Source: Streptomyces sp. NRRL S-350
GTDB taxonomy: Bacteria; Actinomycetota; Actinomycetes; Streptomycetales; Streptomycetaceae
Length of the DNA: 37,329 nt
Direction of reading: 5' to 3'
NCBI RefSeq assembly: GCF_000719705.1
Contig: NZ_JOHO01000063.1
Span: 1 to 37,329, forward strand
Positions 8,557 to 17,246 of this stretch are shown here, one piece after another. Made by a program: the position numbers and the translations under genes. Within the stretch, counting starts at the first letter, position 1, and each line of letters begins with the position of its first letter. The notes below the pieces were generated by a model. That model had not been told where the DNA came from, searched no databases, and saw only the letters and a program-made list of their open reading frames with translations.

Positions 8557-9636
8557 TCAGATGCCGTCGTTGGCGCAGAGCGCCCAGGCGTCGGAGTAGT
8601 TGCCCGTGGAGCCGGCGCCGCCGGTGTGGGTGTAGGCGGTCCAGTAGGACGCGGTGGTGGTGCCGTCGCTGACCGGGTTGCCGCTCGCGTCGCTGGGGTA
8701 GCTGCCGTTGAGGTGGTCGCCGCCGGAGCCGGGCCCGGTGAAGTCGGTGCCGGTCACGTTGCCGCTGCTGATGGCCGCGCCGCCGCTGACCAGCTTGCCG
8801 TCATTGGCGCCGCAGCCGACGGTCACCGTCTGGCCGGTGGTCGCGGTGTTCGGGCCGCTCGCCTCGCTGTTGCGGACCGTGACGGTGGCTCCGCTCACGT
8901 TGATGTTGTTGCCGCTGCAGATGGCGTAGGCGTAGGTCTCGTTGGTGGTGCCGCCGCCACCGCCGTTCCAGCCGACCGCGGCCCAGGAGTCGGGGTTGGT
9001 CTCCCCGTTGGCCGCGGCCTTCTGCCCGTAGTCGTGGGCGGAGTTGTTGAAGGTCGGGTAGCTGGCGATCGGCTTGAGGCTGCCGACGTCGGCCGGGGTG
9101 GTCCGGGCGCCGCCGCCGAGCAGGCGGGTGCCGGCCGGGCAGGTGGCCACGGTCAGGGCCACGGTCGAGGCCGTGCTGGGACCTGCGACCTTGTTCATCA
9201 CCACCTGGGTGTGGTTGATCAGGTTGCTGGTGAAGCAGACCGCGTACGGGGTGGTGGAGAAGGAGGCGTTGACCGCGCCGCCGCTGCCGCCGATGGCGAG
9301 CCAGTGGGTCACGTCGGTGCCGACGACGCCGGTGGAGCCGAGGTACTCGGTGGAGCCGTCGGGGCTGGGCCCGGTGCCGTTGACCTTGTTGCCGTTGGAC
9401 GAAGCCCCGGTGCCGATGGCCTGGTTGATGCCGCCACCGGATATCAGACCGCTCGCGCAGTCCGCGTGTGTGGAGATCTCTGAGAACGTCGAGGCGGGCC
9501 CGGCGGTCGCGCCGGGAGTCTTCACCGTCACGCTGACGGTGTTGGCGTACGCGGTGCCCGACACGGCAACCACCAGGACGGCGCCGATCGCGAGCGCCTT
9601 TCCTACGGTGACGCGACGCAGAAAGCCCATGGACAT
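8557..9636 (-). CDS. Secreted protein of unknown function (intact copy)
   Basis: A 359-residue exported protein. ATG 9636 is chosen because GAAAGGA sits eight bases ahead; the open frame extends further upstream but without protein character. The signal peptide is residues 1-31 (FLRRVTVGKALAIGAVLVVAVSGTAYA). The mature part is Ser/Thr/Gly/Asn-rich and seems to contain about three related beta modules, each with a cysteine and a GGG or SGG turn: CASGLISGGGINQAIGTG, CPAGTRLLGGGARTTPADVG and CGANDGKLVSGGAAISSGNV, each ending near an alanine- or Asn-rich strand with a second cysteine (AVCFTSN, AICSGNN, ALCANDGI). Cysteines may pair. A truncated paralogue lies at 16677 on the other strand. Function unknown; a surface or adhesive role is a guess. 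Confidence 0.82.
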   Translation of the reverse strand: MSMGFLRRVTVGKALAIGAVLVVAVSGTAYANTVSVTVKTPGATAGPASTFSEISTHADCASGLISGGGINQAIGTGASSNGNKVNGTGPSPDGSTEYLGSTGVVGTDVTHWLAIGGSGGAVNASFSTTPYAVCFTSNLINHTQVVMNKVAGPSTASTVALTVATCPAGTRLLGGGARTTPADVGSLKPIASYPTFNNSAHDYGQKAAANGETNPDSWAAVGWNGGGGGTTNETYAYAICSGNNINVSGATVTVRNSEASGPNTATTGQTVTVGCGANDGKLVSGGAAISSGNVTGTDFTGPGSGGDHLNGSYPSDASGNPVSDGTTTASYWTAYTHTGGAGSTGNYSDAWALCANDGI

Positions 9637-9784
9637 CGGGCGGTCCTTTCTTGTGCCGACGCGGCAAACGGCGCAGGCCGACGTCGGCGGGGGTGGAGGA
9701 AAGAGGGGCGCTGAAAGCCTGATGGCCGACCCGTGGGTAGACCATTGGTGATCCACACGGTGCGCCCGGGCCTTCCCTGGGTGG

Positions 9785-10249
9785 TCACCCAGGCAGCGGC
9801 TCGCGCTGGAACGGGCCCACCCACACCTCGGTGATTCCGCTGATGTACCGCGCCCCGCAGTAGTCTGCGGGAACCACCAGCTGCGGCCCCGCGCTGTCGA
9901 GCGGTGCCCCGTCGATGCTCGTGGCCAGGAGGATCTGTTGACCGCCGAACTCAGGGTCGATCTCCGCCCACGACACCACCGCGCAGTGCCCGTCCGTCCC
10001 CGTGACGGTCAGCAGGAACCGCAGGCGCCCCTTGCGTCCGTGAAGATCCACCCGCGGGTGAGCAGCCCGTACGACGTCCCATAGCCGCGGACCGTCGAAG
10101 CCGTGCTGCTGGTCGCCGTTGCCGAGGCAGTTGAATCGTGCCTCGACGTGGTGGGAGGGCAGAGAGCGCAATTGTGCGACGGTCAGTTCGGCCGGGTCGT
10201 CCAGCAGCCCGCGGAGGCGGACGGAGGCGGGTGCGTCGGGTCTGCCCAC
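9785..10249 (-). CDS. Molybdopterin-dependent oxidoreductase, sulfite-oxidase fold
   Basis: A 154-residue single-domain member of the Oxidored_molyb (SUOX/YedY fold) family. Features: VRLRGLLDDPAELTVAQLRSLPSHHV, then ARFNCLGNG with a cysteine at the position of the Mo-coordinating Cys of the family, PRLWDVVRAAHP, and the closing PADYCGARYISGITEVWVGP, where Lys/Arg and Gly contact the cofactor. No signal peptide and no dimerisation domain, so it is shorter than true sulfite oxidases. Start is GTG 10249. It is divergent from the xanthine-dehydrogenase-like genes, about 255 bp away. The substrate is unknown. Confidence 0.85.
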   Translation of the reverse strand: MGRPDAPASVRLRGLLDDPAELTVAQLRSLPSHHVEARFNCLGNGDQQHGFDGPRLWDVVRAAHPRVDLHGRKGRLRFLLTVTGTDGHCAVVSWAEIDPEFGGQQILLATSIDGAPLDSAGPQLVVPADYCGARYISGITEVWVGPFQREPLPG

Positions 10250-10394
10250 TTACTACTCCCTACAGCCGATGAACAAGGTCGCGATGGTGTTACCCATGCC
10301 TGTCCGCAGATACCCGTCTATCGATCAGTGCGGACTGGCAAATGCGATCCTTCTTCTAGCTCTGTCATCGCAGATGCGGCATGTACATGCGCTG

Positions 10395-10409
10395 GTTGAT
10401 CACCCAATT
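10395..10409 (+). promoter_or_regulatory. GATCACCC-type motif upstream of the FAD-subunit gene
   Basis: GTTGATCACCCAATT lies about 100 bp ahead of the FAD-subunit start. Related GATCACCC motifs occur upstream of the PucR gene and of the truncated secreted protein. It may be a shared regulator site or promoter element; this is inference from repetition only. Confidence 0.3.
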
Positions 10410-10503
10410 CGGGCCCCGGGGCCTGGTGTGCCGACCCACTCGTTCCGGCTGGTGGGACGTTGCTTCAATCTCCGTGTCGATCTGTCGAGGACGGTGGTTG
10501 CAC

Positions 10504-11328
10504 GTGGACCTGAACACGGTGGTGGAGTTGCGCGACGCGCGCAGTCGCGGCACATGGCGGCCCGGGGACGCCTGGCTGGGCGGGGGCACGTACTTGTTCT
10601 CCGAGCCCCAGCCGCACATCCGCCGTCTGATCGATCTGAGCCGGATGGGCTGGGAGCCGGTCCGGATGACCCCGGCCGGGGATCTGGAGATCGCCGCGAC
10701 CTGCACGATCGCCCAGCTGTCCTGCTTCGCCCGGCGCGCGGACTGGCCGGCGGCGCCGCTGTTCGAACAGTGCTGCCGGGCGTTCCTCGCCTCGTGGAAG
10801 GTGTGGAACATGGCCACCGTCGGCGGCAACCTGTGCAACGGGCTGCCGGCCGGGCCGATGATCTCGCTGACCGCCGCCCTGGACGGCGCGTGCACCCTGC
10901 TGTCCCAGACCGGCGAGGTGCGCCGGGTGCCGGTCAAGGACTTCGTCATCGGCGCCGGCGTCAAGGACCTGCGGCCCGGTGAGCTGCTGCGTTCCGTCAC
11001 CCTCCCCGGCCGGGCGCTGGAGAGCCGCACCGCCTTCCGGCAGGCGTCCCTGTACGGGCTCGGCCGCTCCGGCGCGCTGCTGATCGGCGTCCGCGATCCG
11101 ATCGACGGCGAACTCGCCCTGACCGTCACCGCGTCGACCGTACGGCCCATCCGGTTGCGCTTCGCGGTGCCGCCCACCGCGGAGGCGGTCCGCGAGGCCG
11201 TCGAGTACGGAATCGGCGCACACGAGTACTTCGACGACATTCACGGACTGCCCGCGTGGCGGCGGCACATGACCTTCCGCTTCGCCGAGGAGATCCGCCG
11301 CGAGCTGGTCGAGGAGGACGGACGATGA
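10504..11328 (+). CDS. FAD-binding subunit of a xanthine dehydrogenase-family enzyme
   Basis: A 274-residue medium subunit of a molybdenum hydroxylase. It has the FAD_binding_5 fold: LNTVVELRDARSRGTWRPGDAWLGGGTYLF with the GGGT flavin-pyrophosphate loop, then WKVWNMATVGGNLCNGLPAG (the second FAD motif, ATVGGNL) and, from about residue 175, a CO-dehydrogenase-flavoprotein C-terminal domain. It should pass electrons from the Fe-S clusters of the partner to NAD+ or another acceptor. GTG 10504 is chosen because residues before DLNTVVEL do not resemble the family. Its stop overlaps the next start (ATGA), so the two are translationally coupled and probably form one complex. Confidence 0.9.
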   Translation: MDLNTVVELRDARSRGTWRPGDAWLGGGTYLFSEPQPHIRRLIDLSRMGWEPVRMTPAGDLEIAATCTIAQLSCFARRADWPAAPLFEQCCRAFLASWKVWNMATVGGNLCNGLPAGPMISLTAALDGACTLLSQTGEVRRVPVKDFVIGAGVKDLRPGELLRSVTLPGRALESRTAFRQASLYGLGRSGALLIGVRDPIDGELALTVTASTVRPIRLRFAVPPTAEAVREAVEYGIGAHEYFDDIHGLPAWRRHMTFRFAEEIRRELVEEDGR

Positions 11329-14087
11329 GCTTCACCATTCAGGTCAACGGCGAGGAGTTCGACGCCGAACCGCGAGCGGGCCAGTGCCTGCGCACATACC
11401 TGCGCGAGCGCGGCTGGTTCGGAGTGAAGAAGGGCTGCGACGCCGGCGACTGCGGCGCCTGCACCGTCCAGGTCGACGGGGAGCCCGTCCACAGCTGCCT
11501 CTACCCGGCGCTGCGCGCCGAGGGCCGCTCGGTCACCACCGTCGAGGGCCTGGCCCGGGACGGCGAACTCCACCCGATGCAGCAGAAGTTCCTGGATGCC
11601 CAGGGTTTCCAGTGCGGTTTCTGCACGGCCGGCATGCTGATGACCACCTCCGCCGCCGCCTTCGACGACGACAAGCGCGCAGACCTGCCGAGGGCGTTGA
11701 AGGGAAACCTGTGCCGCTGCACCGGCTACCGGGCGATCGAGGACGCCGTCCGCGGGGTACGGCACACCGAACGGCCCTGCGCCGGGCAAGCGGTCGGACG
11801 CAGCCTCGGCGCGCCCGCCGGCCCGCAAGTGGTGACCGGTACCGCGCGCTACACCTTCGACATCGAGATCGAGGGCCTGTTGCACCTGAAGCTGCTGCGC
11901 TCCCCGCACCCGCACGCCCGGATCGTCTCCGTCGACACCTCGGCGGCGCTGCGTGTGCCGGGCGTGGTCGCCGTGTTCACCCACGAGGACGCGCCCGACA
12001 AGCTCTACTCCTCAGCCCGGCACGAGCACCCCACCGAGGACCCGGACGACACCCGGGTGCTGGACGACGTGGTCCGCTTCGTCGGCCAGCGGGTCGCCGC
12101 CGTGGTCGCCGACAGCGAGGCGGCGGCCGAGGAAGGCTGTCGGAGGATCGTTGTCGAGTACGAGCAACTCCCGTACGTGCTCGACCCGGATCAGGCGATG
12201 GAGCCCGGCGCGCCGGTGATTCACCCCAAGGGGCCGGAGTCGCGGATCGCCCGGCCGGAGAGCAACGTGTGCGGTGAGGCCCATGGTGAGCTGGGTGACG
12301 TCGAGGCGGGCTTCGCCGCCGCCCACGTGGTGTACGAGGAGACCTTCCGCACCCAGCGGGTCCAGCACGCCAGCCTGGAGACCCACGGCTGCGTCGTGTA
12401 CTTCGAGGAGAACGAGGAGTCCGGCGAGGAGCGGATCGTGGTCCGCTCCTCCACGCAGGTGCCGTTCCTCACCCGGCGGGCGTTGTGCGACCTGTACGAG
12501 CTGCCGATGGAGAAGGTCCGTGTGGTAGCGGGCCGGGTCGGCGGCGGTTTCGGCGGCAAGCAGGAGATGCTCACCGAGGACATCGCCGTGCTTGCGGCAC
12601 TGCGCCTGCGTCGGCCGGTGAAGTTGGAGTTCACGCGCGCCGAGCAGTTCTACGGCGCCACTACCCGCCATCCGTTCACGATCAGCGTGAAGCTCGGCGC
12701 CGAGAAGGACGGCACCCTGACCGCCCTGCAGTTCCGGGTCGTCGCGAACACCGGCGCGTACGGCAACCACGGCCCGGCGGTGATGTTCCACAGCATCGGC
12801 GAATCGATGGGGATCTACCGGGCACCGCACAAGAAGGTCGACGCCTACTCCGTCTACACCAACTGCGTGCCCGCCGGTGCCTTCCGCGGGTACGGACTGG
12901 GCCAGGTGACGTTCGCCGTCGAGTCGGCGATGGACGAACTCGCCCGGCGGCTGAAGATCGACCCGTTGGTGCTGCGCGAGAGGAACATCATCGGCCCCGG
13001 CGAGCCCATGGAGGGCCCCCTCGGCGAGGAGGAGGACCTCCACATCGCCTCCTACGGCCTCGACCAGTGCCTCGCCGTCGTCCGGAACGCCCTCGCCGAC
13101 GACACCAGCACCGAGCTCGCCCCCGAGGGTTGGCTGGTGGGCCAGGGCTTCGCCGTGTCGGCGATCGCCTGCGGCCCACCCGGCGGGCACGTCGCCGACG
13201 CCACGGTGAAGCTGCTGGAGGACGGGACGTACGACATCGCTGTCGGCACCGCGGAGTTCGGCAACGGCACGACCACCGTCCACAAGCAGATCACCGCCGG
13301 GGCGCTGGGAACCACCGTCGACCGGATCACCATCCGGCAGTCCGACACCGACCTCGTACGCCACGACACCGGCGCCTTCGGCTCGGCCGGCACCGTCGTC
13401 GCCGGCAAGGCCGTGATGAAGGCCGCCGACGCGCTCGCCGAGCAGATCCTCTCCTTCACCGCCGAGTACGCCCGCACCCCGCGCAGCCTGCTGCGGCTCA
13501 CCGCCGACTCCGTGGACTGCGACGGCCGGCCGGTGGCGCTCAAGGAGGTCTTCGAGGCCGCGCGCGGCCGGGGCGTCGAGCTCACGGCCGACGGCCACTT
13601 CGGCGGCTCGCCGCGCTCGGTCGCCTTCAACTCCCAGTGGTTCCGCATCGCCGTCGACCCGGACACCGGAGAGATCCGCATCCTGCGCAGCGTCCACGGT
13701 GCCGACGCCGGAAAGGTGATGAACCCCCTGCAGTGCCGCGGCCAGGTCGAAGGGGGCGTCGCCCAGGCCCTCGGCGCCACGCTCTTCGAGCAGGTGCTGC
13801 TGGACGACCGGGGCGAGGTCACCACCGCCGCGTTCCGCCGCTACCGGCTGCCCGCCTTCGCGGACGTACCGCGCACCGAGGTCCACTTCTCCGAGACCTC
13901 CGACGCCATCGGACCGCTGGGCGCCAAGTCGATGTCCGAGAGCCCGTTCAATCCGGTGCCACCCGCCTTCGCCAACGCCCTGCGCGACGCCACCGGCATC
14001 CGCTTCACCGAGGCGCCGTTCCTGCGCGACAAGGTCTGGCAGGCAATCGACGAGCACCGCCGCAGCGGCCGTCGCGCCGCAGCCTGA
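11325..14087 (+). CDS. Xanthine dehydrogenase-like protein, fused 2Fe-2S and molybdopterin domains
   Basis: A 920-residue fusion. Residues 1-75 form a plant-type ferredoxin domain with Cys at about 38, 43, 46 and 58. Residues 80-145 are the second 2Fe-2S helical domain with CGFC (97, 100) and CRC (130, 132). From about 158 the molybdopterin part begins, with the a/b hammerhead domain and then the large MoCo-binding domain: RVGGGFGGKQ at about 403, AFRGYGLGQ at about 519, and GAKSMSES near 866-873, whose Glu (about 872) fits the catalytic glutamate. In the family such enzymes hydroxylate purines, aldehydes or N-heterocycles. The fused order recalls E. coli XdhD-type proteins (with a YgfM-type FAD partner) more than classical XdhA/B/C. 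ATG 11325 follows GAGGAGG and overlaps the FAD gene. No XdhC-type maturation factor is nearby. Confidence 0.92.
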   Translation: MSFTIQVNGEEFDAEPRAGQCLRTYLRERGWFGVKKGCDAGDCGACTVQVDGEPVHSCLYPALRAEGRSVTTVEGLARDGELHPMQQKFLDAQGFQCGFCTAGMLMTTSAAAFDDDKRADLPRALKGNLCRCTGYRAIEDAVRGVRHTERPCAGQAVGRSLGAPAGPQVVTGTARYTFDIEIEGLLHLKLLRSPHPHARIVSVDTSAALRVPGVVAVFTHEDAPDKLYSSARHEHPTEDPDDTRVLDDVVRFVGQRVAAVVADSEAAAEEGCRRIVVEYEQLPYVLDPDQAMEPGAPVIHPKGPESRIARPESNVCGEAHGELGDVEAGFAAAHVVYEETFRTQRVQHASLETHGCVVYFEENEESGEERIVVRSSTQVPFLTRRALCDLYELPMEKVRVVAGRVGGGFGGKQEMLTEDIAVLAALRLRRPVKLEFTRAEQFYGATTRHPFTISVKLGAEKDGTLTALQFRVVANTGAYGNHGPAVMFHSIGESMGIYRAPHKKVDAYSVYTNCVPAGAFRGYGLGQVTFAVESAMDELARRLKIDPLVLRERNIIGPGEPMEGPLGEEEDLHIASYGLDQCLAVVRNALADDTSTELAPEGWLVGQGFAVSAIACGPPGGHVADATVKLLEDGTYDIAVGTAEFGNGTTTVHKQITAGALGTTVDRITIRQSDTDLVRHDTGAFGSAGTVVAGKAVMKAADALAEQILSFTAEYARTPRSLLRLTADSVDCDGRPVALKEVFEAARGRGVELTADGHFGGSPRSVAFNSQWFRIAVDPDTGEIRILRSVHGADAGKVMNPLQCRGQVEGGVAQALGATLFEQVLLDDRGEVTTAAFRRYRLPAFADVPRTEVHFSETSDAIGPLGAKSMSESPFNPVPPAFANALRDATGIRFTEAPFLRDKVWQAIDEHRRSGRRAAA

Positions 14088-14107
14088 CGACCGACGGCGA
14101 AGGCGTG

Positions 14108-14132
14108 AGTCCGCAGAGCCGCTGCGGACTCG
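14108..14132. terminator. Hairpin terminator after the xanthine dehydrogenase-like gene
   Basis: GAGTCCGCAG (14108-14117) pairs perfectly with CTGCGGACTC (14123-14132) around a 5-nt loop, 21 bp after the stop codon. No T-tract, as is usual in actinomycetes. It separates the dehydrogenase genes from the PucR gene. Confidence 0.7.
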
Positions 14133-14445
14133 CGCCGTCACGGGCAGCAGTGGGCAGTAGCTCGCCATCGGGTCGGTGAAGCCCCGGCCAGGGGGCGGAA
14201 AGCGACGGCGTCGGCGTGCACCGTCCGGGGCGCGGGAGACGGTGTCGCCCGCTTGAGGAGGTCCGGGCGTCCTGCGCTTCCCGCGTCCCTGCGCCGTGCA
14301 CGCCGACGCCGGGAAGCAGTGGCGGACCGGATCCGCCGACGCCGGTCGCGTCCGGACGGGCTCCTCCGGTCCTGCCGCACCCGATTCAACCGGAGCGCCA
14401 GTGTCGGGACCAATGGACAACGACACCACCCGCACCCCGGGCCAT

Positions 14446-14458
14446 CGGGTGATCGAAC
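14446..14458 (-). promoter_or_regulatory. GTTCGATCACCC motif upstream of the PucR gene
   Basis: On the minus strand this reads TTGTTCGATCACCCG, about 100 bp ahead of the PucR start. TGTTCGATCACCC is repeated exactly at 16511-16523 and the core GATCACCC occurs at 10398. It may be an autoregulatory site; unproven. Confidence 0.35.
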
Positions 14459-14558
14459 AAGAGGGAAGACCCGCGCTTCTCCTTGCATTTACGATGCCTC
14501 CGCGCGATCGAATCCCGCATGTGCGGCGCGCCTGCGTTTGGAGCACAAGGAGCACAAC

Positions 14559-16043
14559 ATGATCGTCGGAGACCTGCTGGAGCTGGACGACCTCCACATC
14601 GAGGTCGCCTGGGCCTCCCCGCCCATGCTCGGCCGCGAGGTGAGCGGAGTGACCTCCACCGACCTGCAGGACCCGGCGCGCTACCTGCAGCAGGGCGAAC
14701 TGGTCCTCACCGGCCTCGTCTGGTGGCGGCCCGACGACGGCCAGGCCGCCATGCGCTTCGCCAACGCACTGCGCAGCGCCGAAGTCGCCGCGCTCCTGGC
14801 CGGCGAGGGCACCCACGGCGCCGTCCCACCGGAGCTGATCGACGCCTGCCGCCGACACGGCGTCCCCCTGCTGTCGATACCCACCGGAACCAGCTTCCGC
14901 GCCGTCACCGACCGCATCTACCTGCGCCTGTGGGGCGACCTCCAGACGCACTCCGAAGACAGGGCGGCCCTGCCGGCCGCAGCCCGCCGCACCCTGACAC
15001 AGATGATCCACGCACAGGCACCGCTGGCCCACCTCCTGCAGCGGGCCGTGACCGACCTCGGCTTGCCCGAGTGCTCCCTGACCACCGGCGCCGGCCGCCT
15101 GCTGGCCTCCTCGGCTTCGGGGACCACGGCGGCGACATCCGTTCCGGTGGGTCCACCGGGCGACTCGCCGTTCGACGGCTGGCTACTCCAGCCCCACACC
15201 GAACCGGGACCCGCCGCCGCCACCATGCTGCACGGCCTGGCCGAGCTGCTCGCCCCCCTGGCGATCCGCGCCCGGGCCACCGCCTCCGCCCAGCGGCAGA
15301 CCGGCACCCGGCTGATCGAACTGCTCGACTCCGGCGCCGAAGCCGACACCGAGGCCGAACGCGCCCTCGCGTTCTCCGGCCTGCCCCCGCACACAAGGCT
15401 CACCCCGGTCGCGGCGCGGATCGACAGCACCTCCGAGACCTGGACGGCAGCCGCCCTCGCCGAGGCCCTCCACGAACTGCCGGACCCCTTCATCGCCGCC
15501 CCCGACAGCCGGGGCGGCGCGCTCGCGCTGTCCACAGCGGCGGAGAAGACGATCGCCTCGACGCTGCACTCCGCGCTTGCGCGCCTGGAATCACGACTGA
15601 CCGGCCAGCGGCGCATCCACCTGGGCATCGGCCCCACCGTCCAACCGCTCGCCACCGAACTCAGAACCGCGCTCGTCCAAGCCCGGTACGCGATCAACGT
15701 CCAACCACCCGGTTCCGTCGGCCGCTGCTCACAGATCACCTCCCTCGAGACCCTGCTCCGCGGCGTGCCCCCCGAGATCACCGCCGCCTTCCGCCGACGG
15801 CTCCTCGCGCCACTGACCGAGCACGACCGCACGAACTCCGTCTCCCTGCTGGACACGCTCGACGCCTTCCTCCGGCACAACGCCTCCTGGGCGAAGACCG
15901 CCGAAGCCCTCCACCTCCACGTCAACACGGTGCACTACCGGATCAAGCGCATCGAGGAACTCACCGGCCGGAGCCTGCTGCACCTCGACGACCGGATCGA
16001 CCTGTGGGCAGCCCTGCGGTGCACCTCCGCGCGCCTCTCATGA
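14559..16043 (+). CDS. PucR family transcriptional regulator
   Basis: A 494-residue regulator. The N-terminal 120 residues form the PucR ligand-sensing domain (VGDLLELDDLHIEVAWAS, then GVTSTDLQDPARYLQQGELV and LTGLVWW). The middle is a GGDEF-like/CdaR-type region without catalytic motifs. The C-terminal HTH_30 domain is NASWAKTAEALHLHVNTVHY followed by RIKRIEELTGRSLLHLDDRI (about 435-480). The family founder controls purine catabolism, so control of the upstream xanthine-dehydrogenase-like operon is a natural inference. ATG 14559 has AAGGAG at the right distance. It is separated from the dehydrogenase by a terminator and about 430 bp of its own leader, so it is probably transcribed independently. 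Confidence 0.9.
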   Translation: MIVGDLLELDDLHIEVAWASPPMLGREVSGVTSTDLQDPARYLQQGELVLTGLVWWRPDDGQAAMRFANALRSAEVAALLAGEGTHGAVPPELIDACRRHGVPLLSIPTGTSFRAVTDRIYLRLWGDLQTHSEDRAALPAAARRTLTQMIHAQAPLAHLLQRAVTDLGLPECSLTTGAGRLLASSASGTTAATSVPVGPPGDSPFDGWLLQPHTEPGPAAATMLHGLAELLAPLAIRARATASAQRQTGTRLIELLDSGAEADTEAERALAFSGLPPHTRLTPVAARIDSTSETWTAAALAEALHELPDPFIAAPDSRGGALALSTAAEKTIASTLHSALARLESRLTGQRRIHLGIGPTVQPLATELRTALVQARYAINVQPPGSVGRCSQITSLETLLRGVPPEITAAFRRRLLAPLTEHDRTNSVSLLDTLDAFLRHNASWAKTAEALHLHVNTVHYRIKRIEELTGRSLLHLDDRIDLWAALRCTSARLS

Positions 16044-16676
16044 CCGCCCGCGCCGAGCGCTGGGCGGGCACCACCAGGCCGACGCCTCGACACCAACTCC
16101 GGAAATCACGAGAGCGTCCGGGAACCCGTGGCACGCCCTGGGCGGCCTGCTGCTCGACCCGGGGCCGGCGGGCGGTCTTCCTGGTGAAGTTCCCGGTCTG
16201 TCTCCCGGCCTGGGTCATCGCCCGCCGGAACGCACCTGTCGGCGCTCGGTTGCGCCGACCTGACGTGCGGCCCTCGCCGAGTTGCGCCGGTGTCCGGTAC
16301 CGCGCGGCCGGGTCACTGGATCTGCCGCTTCGTCAGCAAGCTCCGCTGCGGAGCGAACGGAGCGGAGCGGCAGCCGCTGTCACGGCCCGGACGTTGCCGG
16401 TGCCTGGGCAGACGCCGTCGGCGGCAACCATCTGCCGGGCCAGGGCGTCGGCAGGGCAACTGGCTGGCGCCCTGGGAACCCACGAGGAGCCGTGCTCGGC
16501 CACACCTCCCTGTTCGATCACCCAGTCAAAGGGCCCTCGCCCTGTGCTCGCCACCAGTCGTGGGCGGGCCCGGACCGCTGATTCAATCGCCCCCGCCCCA
16601 AGCCCGACGCCCTTCCGGCTCCGCGCCGGCCGTCGTGCGGCTCTCCGCACGTTGAAATCCCGAAAGGACGGGCTCG
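16044..16676. other. Intergenic region with hairpins and a repeated motif
   Basis: About 630 bp without a convincing gene. GCCCGC and GCGGGC around 16046-16070 can form a weak terminator for the PucR gene. Around 16340-16372 there are short GGAGCG repeats with CTCCGCTGCGGAG self-pairing. The second half (from about 16500) serves as leader of the truncated secreted-protein copy and contains the motif noted separately. Confidence 0.5.
16511..16524 (+). promoter_or_regulatory. TGTTCGATCACCC motif upstream of the truncated secreted protein
   Basis: TGTTCGATCACCC matches 13 of 13 bases of the minus-strand motif upstream of the PucR gene. It lies about 150 bp ahead of the GTG at 16677. A GGATCACCAATGG sequence sits in the matching place upstream of the intact paralogue (minus strand, about 9740-9755). 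Confidence 0.35.
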
Positions 16677-17246
16677 GTGGCAGACAAGTCTCTGCGGCGC
16701 TTCGCCGCAGAAAAGGTACTGGTCATAGGCGCCCTTCGGGTCGTGGCAGCGCCGGGAGCCGCCTACGCCGACACCGTGGGCGTCACGGTGCGGACCCCCA
16801 GGGCCACCCTCGGCCCCGCAAGCGCCAACTCCTCGATCTCGACGAGCGCTCACTGCACCAGCGGTCTCATCTCCGGTGGCGGCATCAACCAGGCCATCGG
16901 TACCGGCGCCGAGGTGAACGGCAACCATGTCATGGGCACCGAGCCCAGCGCGGACGGTGCCACCGAATACACCGGCTCGACCGGGGTCGTCGGCACCGAC
17001 GTGCCGTACTGGATCGCGAAGGGCGCCAGCGGAGGGCAGGTCAACTCCTCGTTCTCCACCACCCCGTACGCGCAGTGTCTCACCAGCAGCCTGATCAACC
17101 ACACCCAGGTCGTTTGGCTGTTGGTGCCTGCTGATAGGGCGCGGACATCTCCAATTGCTACTGTGCATAGTCGGCTGCGGATCCCGGCTCGGAGATCGCG
17201 CGGGTTGCGACCAAGATGCCGCTGCTTGACGGTTGGTCATTTCTAG
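16677..17246 (+). pseudogene. Truncated paralogue of the secreted protein at 8557-9636
   Basis: From GTG 16677, with GAAAGGACGGG ahead as in the intact copy, 146 residues match the intact secreted protein closely: DTVGVTVRTPRATLGPAS, CTSGLISGGGINQAIGTGAE, TEYTGSTGVVGTDVPYW, SSFSTTPYAQCLTSSLINHT. After NHTQVV (17114) the similarity stops abruptly and the frame runs through 43 unrelated residues to a stop at 17246. About 60 percent of the protein, including two of the three cysteine modules, is missing. The signal peptide is also damaged: an Arg lies inside the hydrophobic core (VIGALRVVAAPG). It is inverted relative to the intact copy, so the two flank the molybdenum-enzyme block. Most likely a decayed duplicate. 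Confidence 0.85.

Noticed and set aside
12012..15032. Very long open frame on the minus strand across the xanthine-dehydrogenase-like and PucR genes
   Set aside because: It is antisense to two well-identified genes, is rich in Gly, Arg, Val and Ala as expected from high-G+C shadow frames, and has no family resemblance.
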